A DNA stretch of 64,000 bases from Pseudomonas sp. P818 (GTDB lineage Bacteria > Pseudomonadota > Gammaproteobacteria > Pseudomonadales > Pseudomonadaceae), in assembly GCF_000418555.1 (NCBI RefSeq), contig NZ_ATKM01000012.1, positions 1 to 64,000 of the forward strand. Reading direction: 5' to 3'. Made by a program: the position numbers and the translations under genes. Numbering within the stretch: position 1 is the first letter of the stretch; every line of letters starts with the position of its first letter. The notes below the pieces were generated by a model, which searched no databases, was not told where the DNA came from, and worked only from the letters and a program-made list of their open reading frames with translations. Positions 34,302 to 42,338 of this stretch are shown piece after piece.

Positions 34302-35453
34302 TCAACGCACGATTGCCAGTTCGAACGCTCCTTCGTCCGCATGCGCATGCCGCTGCATGCCCGCCGCATCCACAGCCAAGTCCTGCAAGGGGCGCTTGAA
34401 CGGCTTGTTGTCCAGCGTCTGCAGACTGCGATCCTCGTCGGTGGTGATCAGCAGTACATAGCGCTCGCCACGTTCGGCGCGCACCTGCACCGTGCCCTCG
34501 ATGAAGGCGTAGCGATACCAGGTTTCCGGATGAAGCTGATAAACCGCATCGCTGACCAGGCGGGTCGGCCGCTTGGCCTCATCGAGAAACAGCAGCGACG
34601 GGTAGACCACCTGGCGGTTGGCGAAACTGCGCACACGCAACCCATAGCTTTGCCGCGACGTCGGCAGTTTCAATGCGGCGTAGTAACTGCGCCCCATGGG
34701 AAAGTCGAAGCTGGGCGAGAAACGATCCAGCTCTTCGTAGCGTGGCTCTTCTGCCGACAGCACGCTGAAGTCACTATCGCGCAACTGCCCGCAGCAGCGG
34801 AGCGACAATTCGCCGTACAGGCTTTCGCCGCGCGCCTGGCTGCCCTCGAGCAGAGCCTGCATGGCTGCCGTGGGCTGGCCATCGAGCATCGGCAACGACG
34901 GCTTGCTGCGTTCGAATTCGATCTGCCGGCCCTCGCTGTAGCGCACCGATGAAGCAGTCGCACTGGAAGCAGCTGCTCGCGGCTGGGCGGGTACGGGCGA
35001 ATTGTGCGTCCTTCCCTGTTCGTCGACCCAGGTGTAATACGGGCTGTCGTAGCTATCGCGGGCAAATCCTCGCCCTTCCAGCACGGCCGAGTCGATGTAC
35101 TCCCCTGCCCGCTCGCCGCTGGCCAGTACCTGATCGCGACCCGACGCACCGGCGACCTGAGCGCCGGCATAGAAACTGTTCTGCAGTTGGCCATTGCCAT
35201 CGACCCAGGTGAAATAGCGGCGCTTGCTCTCCCCAGTGCTTGGCGCACTGCCCGGCCAGGCACCACCGTCACCGAGCCGGGCCTGATCGCTCTGTTCGGC
35301 GCGGCGCCTGGCCTGGCTCTGCTGCTCGGCGAAACGGCTATCGACGAAGGTGTTGTGCACCCGTCCCAGATCATCGACCCAGGTCAGATAACGGCTGCTG
35401 GCAGTGGCCTGTGCCAGGGGCACCAAGGCCAGGATGATCATCAGACTGCGCAT
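34302..35453 (-). CDS. filE: FilE-like secreted protein with three TWVD repeats and MalM-like C-terminus
   Basis: A 383-residue exported protein (signal peptide ending near 'AQATASS'). Three short repeats of the pattern YxTWVDxxGxxxN occur at about residues 22, 80 and 140 ('RYLTWVDDLGRVHN', 'RYFTWVDGNGQLQN', 'PYYTWVDEQGRTHN'), like DUF4124-type repeats. The C-terminal half resembles MalM-type periplasmic proteins ('SFDFPMGRSYYAALKLP'). It is the last gene of the fil-type group and follows the FadL-like gene by 4 bases. Named by similarity of order to the Acinetobacter fil cluster; a pilus function there is itself only putative. Confidence 0.75.
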   Translation of the reverse strand: MRSLMIILALVPLAQATASSRYLTWVDDLGRVHNTFVDSRFAEQQSQARRRAEQSDQARLGDGGAWPGSAPSTGESKRRYFTWVDGNGQLQNSFYAGAQVAGASGRDQVLASGERAGEYIDSAVLEGRGFARDSYDSPYYTWVDEQGRTHNSPVPAQPRAAASSATASSVRYSEGRQIEFERSKPSLPMLDGQPTAAMQALLEGSQARGESLYGELSLRCCGQLRDSDFSVLSAEEPRYEELDRFSPSFDFPMGRSYYAALKLPTSRQSYGLRVRSFANRQVVYPSLLFLDEAKRPTRLVSDAVYQLHPETWYRYAFIEGTVQVRAERGERYVLLITTDEDRSLQTLDNKPFKRPLQDLAVDAAGMQRHAHADEGAFELAIVR

Positions 35454-35457
35454 CGCC

Positions 35458-37047
35458 TCAGAACCTCGAGGTGTAGGTCATGGCGAAGATATAGGCCTTG
35501 ACCGTGGTTTCGATATTGAGCCCGGCATAGGGGTTGTAAACCAGGTTATCCAACCCTTCGCAGCTGACGTTGCAACTACTGCCAGCTGGAATGCTCTGCT
35601 TGGAAACGAAGTAGTTGAAGCCGACATCGATGGTGGTGTCCTTGTCCCAGCGATAACCCAGGCCAAGGCCGTAGAGATCGGCATCACCGACCGGGGCGAG
35701 CACGTCAGCCTTGTTCTTCGGGATGGCCGAGGGACGAAACTCATAGCCGGCGCGCAGGGCCAGGCGATCATTGACGTCGTACTGCACGCCAACCCCCCAG
35801 TTCCAGGTGTCGCGATAGCCGCGATCGAGAATGATGCTGCGATCGGTGGCGTTGCCACCGCCGAAGGTCTTGGCGATACGTAACAGATCCAGCTCGCGAT
35901 CGAACTCGATCTCGAAATTGTTCCAGTCGCTGTAGCCCACCCAGCGCAGGTCCAGGTTGAACTGCCATTTATCGAAAGGACGTAACTTGATGCCGGTGCT
36001 GAAGGCATCCGGATAGGTCAGCTTGAGCGAGGCGTTGCCACTTTCCTCGTTGGCGCCATAGGGGAACAGCGGGCTGAGAATTTTACCGGCGAGCGCTCCC
36101 TGAAAGCCTTGCCAAAAGCCGGCCCAGTTTTCCGTGTAGTCGATCCGGTACTTGCCCTGCAGGTTCATCCGCGCCTCGCTCTGGTAGGTAGCGCCCCAGG
36201 CGAACCAGTCGGTGGGCTCCCAGAGAATGCCCAGGTTGTAGGTCGGCGAGAGGCTCTGTTGCAGATCCAGATCCATATTGGCCAGCGAGTCGAACGGGCC
36301 GATCTTGCCACCACAGACGTTGATCAACGATCCAATAATGTCATCCATCCCCGGCAGACACAGCGCCTCGTTGAGGAGACGAGTCAGACCGGTGAGCATG
36401 CCGGGGTTGCGAAAGTCCTGATTGAGCGCCACGGCCTGATGGGAAAAGCCGATGGACAACCCCAGCGACAGTTCGTCGTTGACCTGATAGGCCAGCGATG
36501 GCGAGAAATAGGTGATGCGTTGCAGGGATACCTGACGCCCCTGAAAACGCCCTGGATCGTCGTCGGAATCGCGAGAATAGCCCAGTGCCATCGGCGCATA
36601 GACGTTGGTGGCGAAGGTGAACTTCGAGCCTGGCGGGTTGATCGACAGGCCGGCCAGCGGCGCCACCAGCACCGGCAACTCGGTCATGCCGCCAACACCC
36701 GGCAGGTACATGGTCGGCGTCAGGGTGCGACTGCTGGAGCTCTTGAAGGGATCATCGTCATATCCCATGAAGCCGTACCCTTCCCTGGCCTCGAACTTGG
36801 CGCGGATGTCCATCACACCGCTGAGCAGCTTGACCGTGGTCTGCCGCCCCTTGAGCTTGCTCAGAGCTGCCGGGTTGTAGTGCACGGCATCGATACCGGT
36901 GACATCGGCGGTGACGGCGTTGCCCATGGCCATGGCCTTGGGGTTGCCGATGGTCAGGTTGTTGGCCAGTTGCGCCTGGGCAGGCAGGACGCAGGCCACG
37001 CCGAGCCCCACCAGCAGCAGCGACTGCAGCTTGGCTAGATGAGTCAT
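35458..37047 (-). CDS. filD: OmpP1/FadL-family outer membrane protein (FilD-like)
   Basis: A 529-residue outer-membrane beta-barrel with a signal peptide ('ACVLPAQAQLANN') and a C-terminal Phe ('TYTSRF'), as expected for BAM-assembled porins. 'AMAMGNAVTADVTGIDAVHYNPAALSKLKG' is the FadL/OmpP1 N-terminal hatch signature. Two Cys pairs are present in predicted loops (around 'CLPGMDDIIGSLINVCGG' and 'SCNVSCEG'). FadL proteins move hydrophobic compounds; here the operon context suggests a role with FilA and the C39 peptidase. It lies 18 bases downstream of the FilC-like gene. Confidence 0.85.
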   Translation of the reverse strand: MTHLAKLQSLLLVGLGVACVLPAQAQLANNLTIGNPKAMAMGNAVTADVTGIDAVHYNPAALSKLKGRQTTVKLLSGVMDIRAKFEAREGYGFMGYDDDPFKSSSSRTLTPTMYLPGVGGMTELPVLVAPLAGLSINPPGSKFTFATNVYAPMALGYSRDSDDDPGRFQGRQVSLQRITYFSPSLAYQVNDELSLGLSIGFSHQAVALNQDFRNPGMLTGLTRLLNEALCLPGMDDIIGSLINVCGGKIGPFDSLANMDLDLQQSLSPTYNLGILWEPTDWFAWGATYQSEARMNLQGKYRIDYTENWAGFWQGFQGALAGKILSPLFPYGANEESGNASLKLTYPDAFSTGIKLRPFDKWQFNLDLRWVGYSDWNNFEIEFDRELDLLRIAKTFGGGNATDRSIILDRGYRDTWNWGVGVQYDVNDRLALRAGYEFRPSAIPKNKADVLAPVGDADLYGLGLGYRWDKDTTIDVGFNYFVSKQSIPAGSSCNVSCEGLDNLVYNPYAGLNIETTVKAYIFAMTYTSRF

Positions 37048-37065
37048 ATCAGGTTCGCTCGCTGC

Positions 37066-38070
37066 TTACTCGGCCTTGAGACCCTTGATATCCAGGGGCA
37101 TGGAGATGCCGAGCAGGACATCGGGCGAATCTTCGGTCATGCCGAAACCGGCATTGACGTTGACGATGGTATTGGGCGCGGTACGCAGACCCAGCGAGAA
37201 ATTCATCACCGCACTGGTCTGTTCGTTACCTTCGAGCGTGACATCGCTGAACTTGAACTTGGGTGCCAGGTTGTGGGCCATCTGGAAGGAGGTGGCCAGG
37301 GACACGTCGTAGGACAGCGCATAAGCGAAGCCCATGCTCAGCGACAGGCTCGAACCTGGGTCGACCTCTTCCAGCAGGCGACCGCCGCGGACCTGATCGG
37401 CATCACGGATGGGCAGGTTGTAGGTGTAACCAAGCGAGCCGAACAGCACCACCGGATCGATCACGTAGGACAGGTTGGCGCCAACACCCAGGCTGTAGTA
37501 ACCACTACCCGTGGCCAGGCCATTGTCCAAACTGACGTCATAGGGGCTATCCCCGGTCGGCAGGCCGAGCGTGGCGAACAAGGTGGTGACGGGCCGGCCG
37601 CGTACCGATGACCAGGGCTGCCAGCGAAAACTGGCGGAGACATCGCCAAGGCTGTAGGTGCTCAAGTCGCGCTCGGTGTCGTACTTGGCCAGAAACGGCA
37701 CACGCATGCTGAAGGTGAGGTTGTCCCACACCCCATAATCGAAGGTGAAGGAATTGGTGAAGGTATGCTGCGCCTCGCTCTGGCCGATCACGCTGTAGAC
37801 GTTCTGCCCGGTACGCACGGTCTGGATCTGCGTATCGCGTAGCAGCGAGTAGTCGAAACCGTAGGTCAGGGTACGCTCGCCCTTCTTGAGCAGGGTGTAG
37901 CTCTTCTCCGCTGCCTGAAAAACCTCCTCAAGCGCCTTGGCGCTGTCGGCGTCATCCTCCTTCTTGGTCAGCGCATCGCGCGCATCGTCTACCGTGGCCT
38001 CTTCGGCCATCAGCGGCTGTGTCGCCACCAGCGTCAGCATGGCCAGCCATGCATACCCCCAAAATCCCAT
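37066..38070 (-). CDS. filC: Outer membrane beta-barrel, phenol-MetA-type transporter-like (FilC-like)
   Basis: A 334-residue exported protein: signal peptide ending at 'QPLMAEE', then a short acidic/helical segment ('DDARDALTKKEDDADSAKALEEVFQAAEKS'), then alternating hydrophobic strands ('TYGFDYSLLRDTQIQTV', 'NLTFSMRVPFLAKY', 'TLFATLGLPTGDSPYDV') of the MetA-pathway/transporter barrel type. Substrate unknown. It lies between the C39 peptidase gene and the FadL-like gene on one strand with short gaps. Confidence 0.78.
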   Translation of the reverse strand: MGFWGYAWLAMLTLVATQPLMAEEATVDDARDALTKKEDDADSAKALEEVFQAAEKSYTLLKKGERTLTYGFDYSLLRDTQIQTVRTGQNVYSVIGQSEAQHTFTNSFTFDYGVWDNLTFSMRVPFLAKYDTERDLSTYSLGDVSASFRWQPWSSVRGRPVTTLFATLGLPTGDSPYDVSLDNGLATGSGYYSLGVGANLSYVIDPVVLFGSLGYTYNLPIRDADQVRGGRLLEEVDPGSSLSLSMGFAYALSYDVSLATSFQMAHNLAPKFKFSDVTLEGNEQTSAVMNFSLGLRTAPNTIVNVNAGFGMTEDSPDVLLGISMPLDIKGLKAE

Positions 38071-38108
38071 GACGCTATCCCCAGATCGTTATTGTTATGC
38101 CGGGCAAA

Positions 38109-38870
38109 TCACTTGCGGCGAATGTATTGGATGTCGCCTCCCGACCCCAGTTGGTCGGCCTGATTTGTAGTGAACTTGGCCATCTGCGGAAATTCGCGGA
38201 AAGCCAGCATGCTGATGGTGCGGTCGTCGATGATGCGCAGATCGCGGTCGGTCAATGCCATGGCATTGGGCGGCTCGTTGCCACTGGGGAAGATCACGAA
38301 CAGCACGTTCTGATCCCAGATCTCTTCGAAGCGCACGCGCGTGAAGCTGATGTTGCCCAGTGCCGGGTCGGCGACGAATACGTGTTCGTTGTAGACGTCG
38401 CGCACCACCACGAAATGTTTGAAACCGGCGTACTCGATGGGCACGATGGCCGGGTGTTCGAGCTGCGCCAGATCATCGAAACCGGCGCGAAAGCCGCCGC
38501 TCTTGTAGCCCAGGGCGGTGACGAAGCGTTTCATGTCGAGCAGGGAAAAACCGCGGCGTTCGACGATCTTCTCCGCCTCGCCGAAGTGCAGCAGCCCCTC
38601 CATCACCTGGCGCTCTTCCAGATTGCGCCCGAGGTAGTAGTCCAGCAGCGTGGTCAACGCTGCAGAGCCGCAGCTGTAGTCGTAGGCCTGGCGGATCACG
38701 TTGCGAAACTGCAACTGACTCATCGGCTCGAGCACCACCGACTCACGCAGAGGGCCATTGGGCACCAGCGGCTGGGTGATGTTCACGGTGCCGGCGGGCT
38801 GCGGTTTGGTGTCGACAGCCTCGGTAAAACCGTACAAACCGATCAGGCTGCCCACGAGAATTTCGATCAT
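38109..38870 (-). CDS. filB: Stand-alone C39 peptidase (FilB-like)
   Basis: A 253-residue protein with a short hydrophobic N-terminal segment (residues 2-15) that could export or anchor it. The catalytic set of peptidase family C39 is complete: Gln61, Cys67 ('RQAYDYSCGSAALTTLL'), His152 ('YAGFKHFVVVRD') and Asp168 ('VFVADPALG'). There is no ABC transporter domain, unlike bacteriocin exporters. C39 enzymes cut after double-glycine leaders; the neighbouring FilA carries a leader-like motif ending in Gly-Gln. The ribosome binding site is weak. It probably works in the periplasm. Confidence 0.85.
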   Translation of the reverse strand: MIEILVGSLIGLYGFTEAVDTKPQPAGTVNITQPLVPNGPLRESVVLEPMSQLQFRNVIRQAYDYSCGSAALTTLLDYYLGRNLEERQVMEGLLHFGEAEKIVERRGFSLLDMKRFVTALGYKSGGFRAGFDDLAQLEHPAIVPIEYAGFKHFVVVRDVYNEHVFVADPALGNISFTRVRFEEIWDQNVLFVIFPSGNEPPNAMALTDRDLRIIDDRTISMLAFREFPQMAKFTTNQADQLGSGGDIQYIRRK

Positions 38871-38954
38871 TGGTCAATCCGCGCTTGCGTACCACGGAGA
38901 AGGAGCTCGGTCGCAGAGCGCGACAGAGCTCCTGTGCATCAGATCAGGCGAGGA

Positions 38955-39377
38955 TCAATGGCCCCAGATCTTGACGGTGGAGCCGGCCATGTTCAGGTCG
39001 TTGATGGCAACACCACCAATGCTGCTGGCGCCAATTTTTACCGATTCAACCGACACGCCACCATTGATGGTTGGCAGGCCGATTTCCAGTTTGTTGTCGA
39101 CCACGTCGATGGTCAGCGGGCTATTTTCACTGATGTTGAAACCGGACAGGGTGACGGTATTGAGGCTAAGGCTGTTACTGCCGTCGTTTACCCCTGCCTC
39201 GGTATCGGTGTAGACGATGGAGCCGATGGTAGAGTTGAAGTTACCGGCGATGCTGATACCGGCCTGACCGGTGACGCTGGCCAGATCGGAATCATCCAGG
39301 GCCTTCAGGTCGGCCTGGGCCATGAACGGGACTGCCATGACGGCGGCGGCCAGAGCGATTTTCTTCAGGGTCATCAT
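38955..39377 (-). CDS. filA: FilA-like secreted subunit with leader-like LxxSDLxxVTGQAG motif
   Basis: A 140-residue exported protein. A Sec signal peptide ('LKKIALAAAVMAVPFMAQA') is followed directly by 'LKALDDSDLASVTGQAGIS'. The motif L-x3-D-L-x2-V-T-G-Q lines up with the double-glycine leader consensus (L-S-x2-E-L-x2-I/V-x-G-G) with Gln at the last place. The rest is Ser/Thr/Gly/Ile-rich with beta-strand periodicity ('SLSLNTVTLSGFNISENSPLTIDVV'), suggesting a repeat-like or fibre-forming subunit (DUF6160-type). GGAGATAAC precedes the ATG pair; I use the first. First gene of the operon, hence probably the most abundant product. Confidence 0.78.
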   Translation of the reverse strand: MMTLKKIALAAAVMAVPFMAQADLKALDDSDLASVTGQAGISIAGNFNSTIGSIVYTDTEAGVNDGSNSLSLNTVTLSGFNISENSPLTIDVVDNKLEIGLPTINGGVSVESVKIGASSIGGVAINDLNMAGSTVKIWGH

Positions 39378-39392
39378 TGTTGTTATCTCCAC

Positions 39393-39614
39393 AGTTCAAA
39401 TGGGGGGTCCCCGGGCTCTGCCGGTGACGTCCTGTCACGAGCAGCCTGATCGGCACATGCCGATCACCAGACCTGCCGTGGCTTCCTTAGGTACGCCAGG
39501 TATGGATTCACGAAACGCGTTGCGCTTCGAGATGGCTACAAGCTACTAACCCGCCATTCAACTGCCAGCCCATCCAAGGGATGGAGCAAGCCCCTCGTTT
39601 GCCGCTCTATCGCA
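39393..39614 (-). other. Upstream region of the fil-type operon
   Basis: About 220 bases between the MalT-like regulator stop and filA. It contains a small hairpin (CCATCC/GGGATGG near 39567-39582) that could end the regulator transcript. I see no confident -10/-35 boxes or operator dyads, but the fil promoter and binding site of the LuxR-type regulators are expected here. Confidence 0.4.
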
Positions 39615-42338
39615 TCATGCCTCGCTCAATAGTCCTAGGCTCTTGCCCTTGAGTACCGCTTGAGTGCGACTGCGAACACCCAGCTTGGAAAACAGATTGT
39701 GCAGATGCCATTTGATGGTCGCCTCGGACAGATGCACCGCCTGGGCGATATCGCGGTTCGAAAGCCCGGCGGCCACGAGTCGCAAAATCTCTCGCTCGCG
39801 ATGGCTAACATCCTGATTTTCTTCAAAACTTTCAGGATCGATGGACAGCCTCCGGCATTGTTCACGGAGCGTTTCGGCAACGCCTTGCCAGGCTGCGGCG
39901 CGTTTGGGCTCGGCACTCTTCCAGGCATCCCAGAGCGGCAGCAGCCACAGTGCGTCGTCCTGAAACAGCCGGCGGTAGCCACATTGCCAGGCCTCATCCA
40001 GGGTCGCATGCAACAGCGCAAAGGCCTTGTCGCTGTTACCTTTGCGCCAGTACGCCACAGAAAGTAACAGGCTCAGACGCAGACGCCGGTCACGCTGGTG
40101 CTCCGCGCCCTGCTTGGCCAGACAGGCTTCCAGGCTGGCCTGCGCTTTCTCCACCCTGCGTTCGCCGAGTGCCAGACGCGCCTCACTCAACGCCAGCGCC
40201 GTATGGGCATCGCCATAACGCTCGACAGGCAGGGCGGCGAGGTGGCGCTCCAGCTGCAGGTAGATGCGCTGCGCCTCATTGGGCCGGCGCAGCCACAGCA
40301 GAAACTGCACCTTGCAGCCCATGGCGATGGCGAATACCCGCTCGTAACCAGGCCCCTGCAAACCCGCCAGCCACTCATCGAGTTCCTCCAGGCCCTGCTC
40401 CGCGGCGCCGGCGAAGAAACGCGCGCGGGCCATGACCAGCTTGCCGCGGCTGATCAACTCCACCGGCGTTGCAACATCGCGCCAGGTGGTGGCCAGCGGC
40501 AGTTCGGCGAGAATCGCACCGTGTCGATCCTGCTCGTACAGCAAATCGGCATAGGCAAGGCCCAGAGGGCCGCCGACCCGGCTACGCCGTCCGAACACCT
40601 GCTCGACGCGTGCCCGCGCCGACTCGGCCAGCGCACGGCCGCGCTCCAGCTCGCCGTATTCCTTGCAGATCAACGCCTCGATCAGGCTGGCCATCACGTG
40701 CAGGTATTCGCTCTCGCACTGACGCAGGTTCTCCCGCGCCACGGCTATCGCCTTGGCCGCCTCACCGAACTCGCCGAGCAGGGCGAATGCCGCAGCCTGC
40801 ACGCAGGCCAGGCTGGCGCGGAACACCGGCTGGTTTTGCGGCACCAGGGCCAGCCAGTGACCTGCGACCTTGAGACAGGCCTCGAGCTTGTCCTGATAAA
40901 GCAGTACCAGCGCCTTGAGCACCTGGGCGGCCGCCAGCAGTTCGATCAGGCCGAAATGCATGCCCTTGCCGCGCCCCTGGGTCAGGCGGGTGCTCACTTC
41001 CTCGATCAACGCCTCGGATTCGGCGAACTTCTGCTCGAAGGCCAGTTGCCAGGCATAGAAGATCTGGAACACCGGCTGCTCGGTGATCACCAGCGGCGGG
41101 ATGTCCTTGAGAATGGCGAGAATGCCGTAGACCCGGTTGCCGGCGATCAGCCTGGCGCCCTGGCGCTCCAGCAGTTCGGCGGCGAAGGCATAATCGCGTG
41201 CACGCAAGGCGTACTTGATCGACTTGTCCGCCAGGTCATGGCTTTCGCACCAGCGTGCGGCAGCATGCAGTAGATGAGCACTGTCGCCGCGCTTGAGCAA
41301 ACGCCCTTGAAGAAACTCGGCGAACAGGTGGTGATAACGGAACCACTCGCCCCGCTCGTCCAGCGGGATTACGAACAACTGCTCGCCCTGCAGACGACGC
41401 AGCATATCCACCCCGTCCTGACGCCCGGTCAGTGCATTGCACAGTTCGGCATTGAATTCGTCGAGCACCGACGTCTGGTCGAGAAACAGCTGCAGGGCTT
41501 CGGGCAGGCTGGCCACCACGTCTTCGGCCAGGTAGTCGGCGATGTTGCGCTCGGCGCCGGACAAACCGGCGAGAAAAGCCGCACGATTGTGCTGGCGCGG
41601 CAAGGCCAGCGCCGCCAGATGCAGGGCGGTGATCCAGCCTTCCGTGCGCGCATACAGCAGGTCGAGCTCGCCCTCCTCGAGGGCAAGGCCCTTGATATCG
41701 CGAAAGTAGGCAGCAGTTTCGGCACGGCTCAGGCGCAAGTCTTCGGCCTTGAGCCAAAAGGCCCAGGCGCCGAACGCCGGAAGCTCGTCGATAAAGCGCG
41801 GCTGATGGCGCGTGCTGACCACCAGCCTCACCTGCCGGGGCAGGCGTTCGACCAGATAACGCGAACTCTGGCCGAGCGTGGGATGGCGGATGCGATGAAA
41901 GTCGTCGAGCATCAGATAGAGCTCTTGCGACAGGCCTTTGAGGTCGTCGATGAACGCGTCGATGACCGCCTCCAGCGGCCAGCTCACCTCACCCTGAAGC
42001 AGTGCCGTGGTACTGCTGCCGAAACCGGGGCAGACCGCGGCGATTGCCGCCACCAGGTATTGCAGCAGACGCGCTGGCTCGCTGTCGCTCTCGTCGCAGG
42101 ACAGCCAGGCGACCCGGGCACCCTGCGCCTGCAAACGCTTGCGCAGCTGACTGAGCACGGTGCTCTTGCCGAAACCGGCCGGGGCGCTGAGCAGGATCAG
42201 ACGTTGCTGGCGAGCCTCCAGCAGGCGTTCGAGCAAGGCCGAACGTTCCAGCAGCGGAGCCCCCTCGGCATGGGCGGGATAGAGCTTGGTGGGCAGCAGT
42301 GGAATGGCAGATTGGCGCGATGGATTCTGACTGGTCAT
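39615..42338 (-). CDS. MalT-like LuxR-family ATP-dependent transcriptional activator
   Basis: A 907-residue STAND-class regulator. Order: N-terminal NTPase with Walker A 'GFGKST' (residues 55-60) and Walker B region 'LYLMLDDFHRI', a winged-helix part, a long TPR-like sensor (about 400-830), and a C-terminal LuxR helix-turn-helix ('SHREREILRLVAAGLSNRDIAQAVHLSEATIKWHLHNLFSKLGVRSRTQAVLKG' in character). It starts inside the stop codon of the upstream MalT-like gene (ATGA overlap) and lies just upstream of the fil-type operon on the same strand, so it is a good candidate activator. Effector unknown. Confidence 0.93.
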   Translation of the reverse strand: MTSQNPSRQSAIPLLPTKLYPAHAEGAPLLERSALLERLLEARQQRLILLSAPAGFGKSTVLSQLRKRLQAQGARVAWLSCDESDSEPARLLQYLVAAIAAVCPGFGSSTTALLQGEVSWPLEAVIDAFIDDLKGLSQELYLMLDDFHRIRHPTLGQSSRYLVERLPRQVRLVVSTRHQPRFIDELPAFGAWAFWLKAEDLRLSRAETAAYFRDIKGLALEEGELDLLYARTEGWITALHLAALALPRQHNRAAFLAGLSGAERNIADYLAEDVVASLPEALQLFLDQTSVLDEFNAELCNALTGRQDGVDMLRRLQGEQLFVIPLDERGEWFRYHHLFAEFLQGRLLKRGDSAHLLHAAARWCESHDLADKSIKYALRARDYAFAAELLERQGARLIAGNRVYGILAILKDIPPLVITEQPVFQIFYAWQLAFEQKFAESEALIEEVSTRLTQGRGKGMHFGLIELLAAAQVLKALVLLYQDKLEACLKVAGHWLALVPQNQPVFRASLACVQAAAFALLGEFGEAAKAIAVARENLRQCESEYLHVMASLIEALICKEYGELERGRALAESARARVEQVFGRRSRVGGPLGLAYADLLYEQDRHGAILAELPLATTWRDVATPVELISRGKLVMARARFFAGAAEQGLEELDEWLAGLQGPGYERVFAIAMGCKVQFLLWLRRPNEAQRIYLQLERHLAALPVERYGDAHTALALSEARLALGERRVEKAQASLEACLAKQGAEHQRDRRLRLSLLLSVAYWRKGNSDKAFALLHATLDEAWQCGYRRLFQDDALWLLPLWDAWKSAEPKRAAAWQGVAETLREQCRRLSIDPESFEENQDVSHREREILRLVAAGLSNRDIAQAVHLSEATIKWHLHNLFSKLGVRSRTQAVLKGKSLGLLSEA

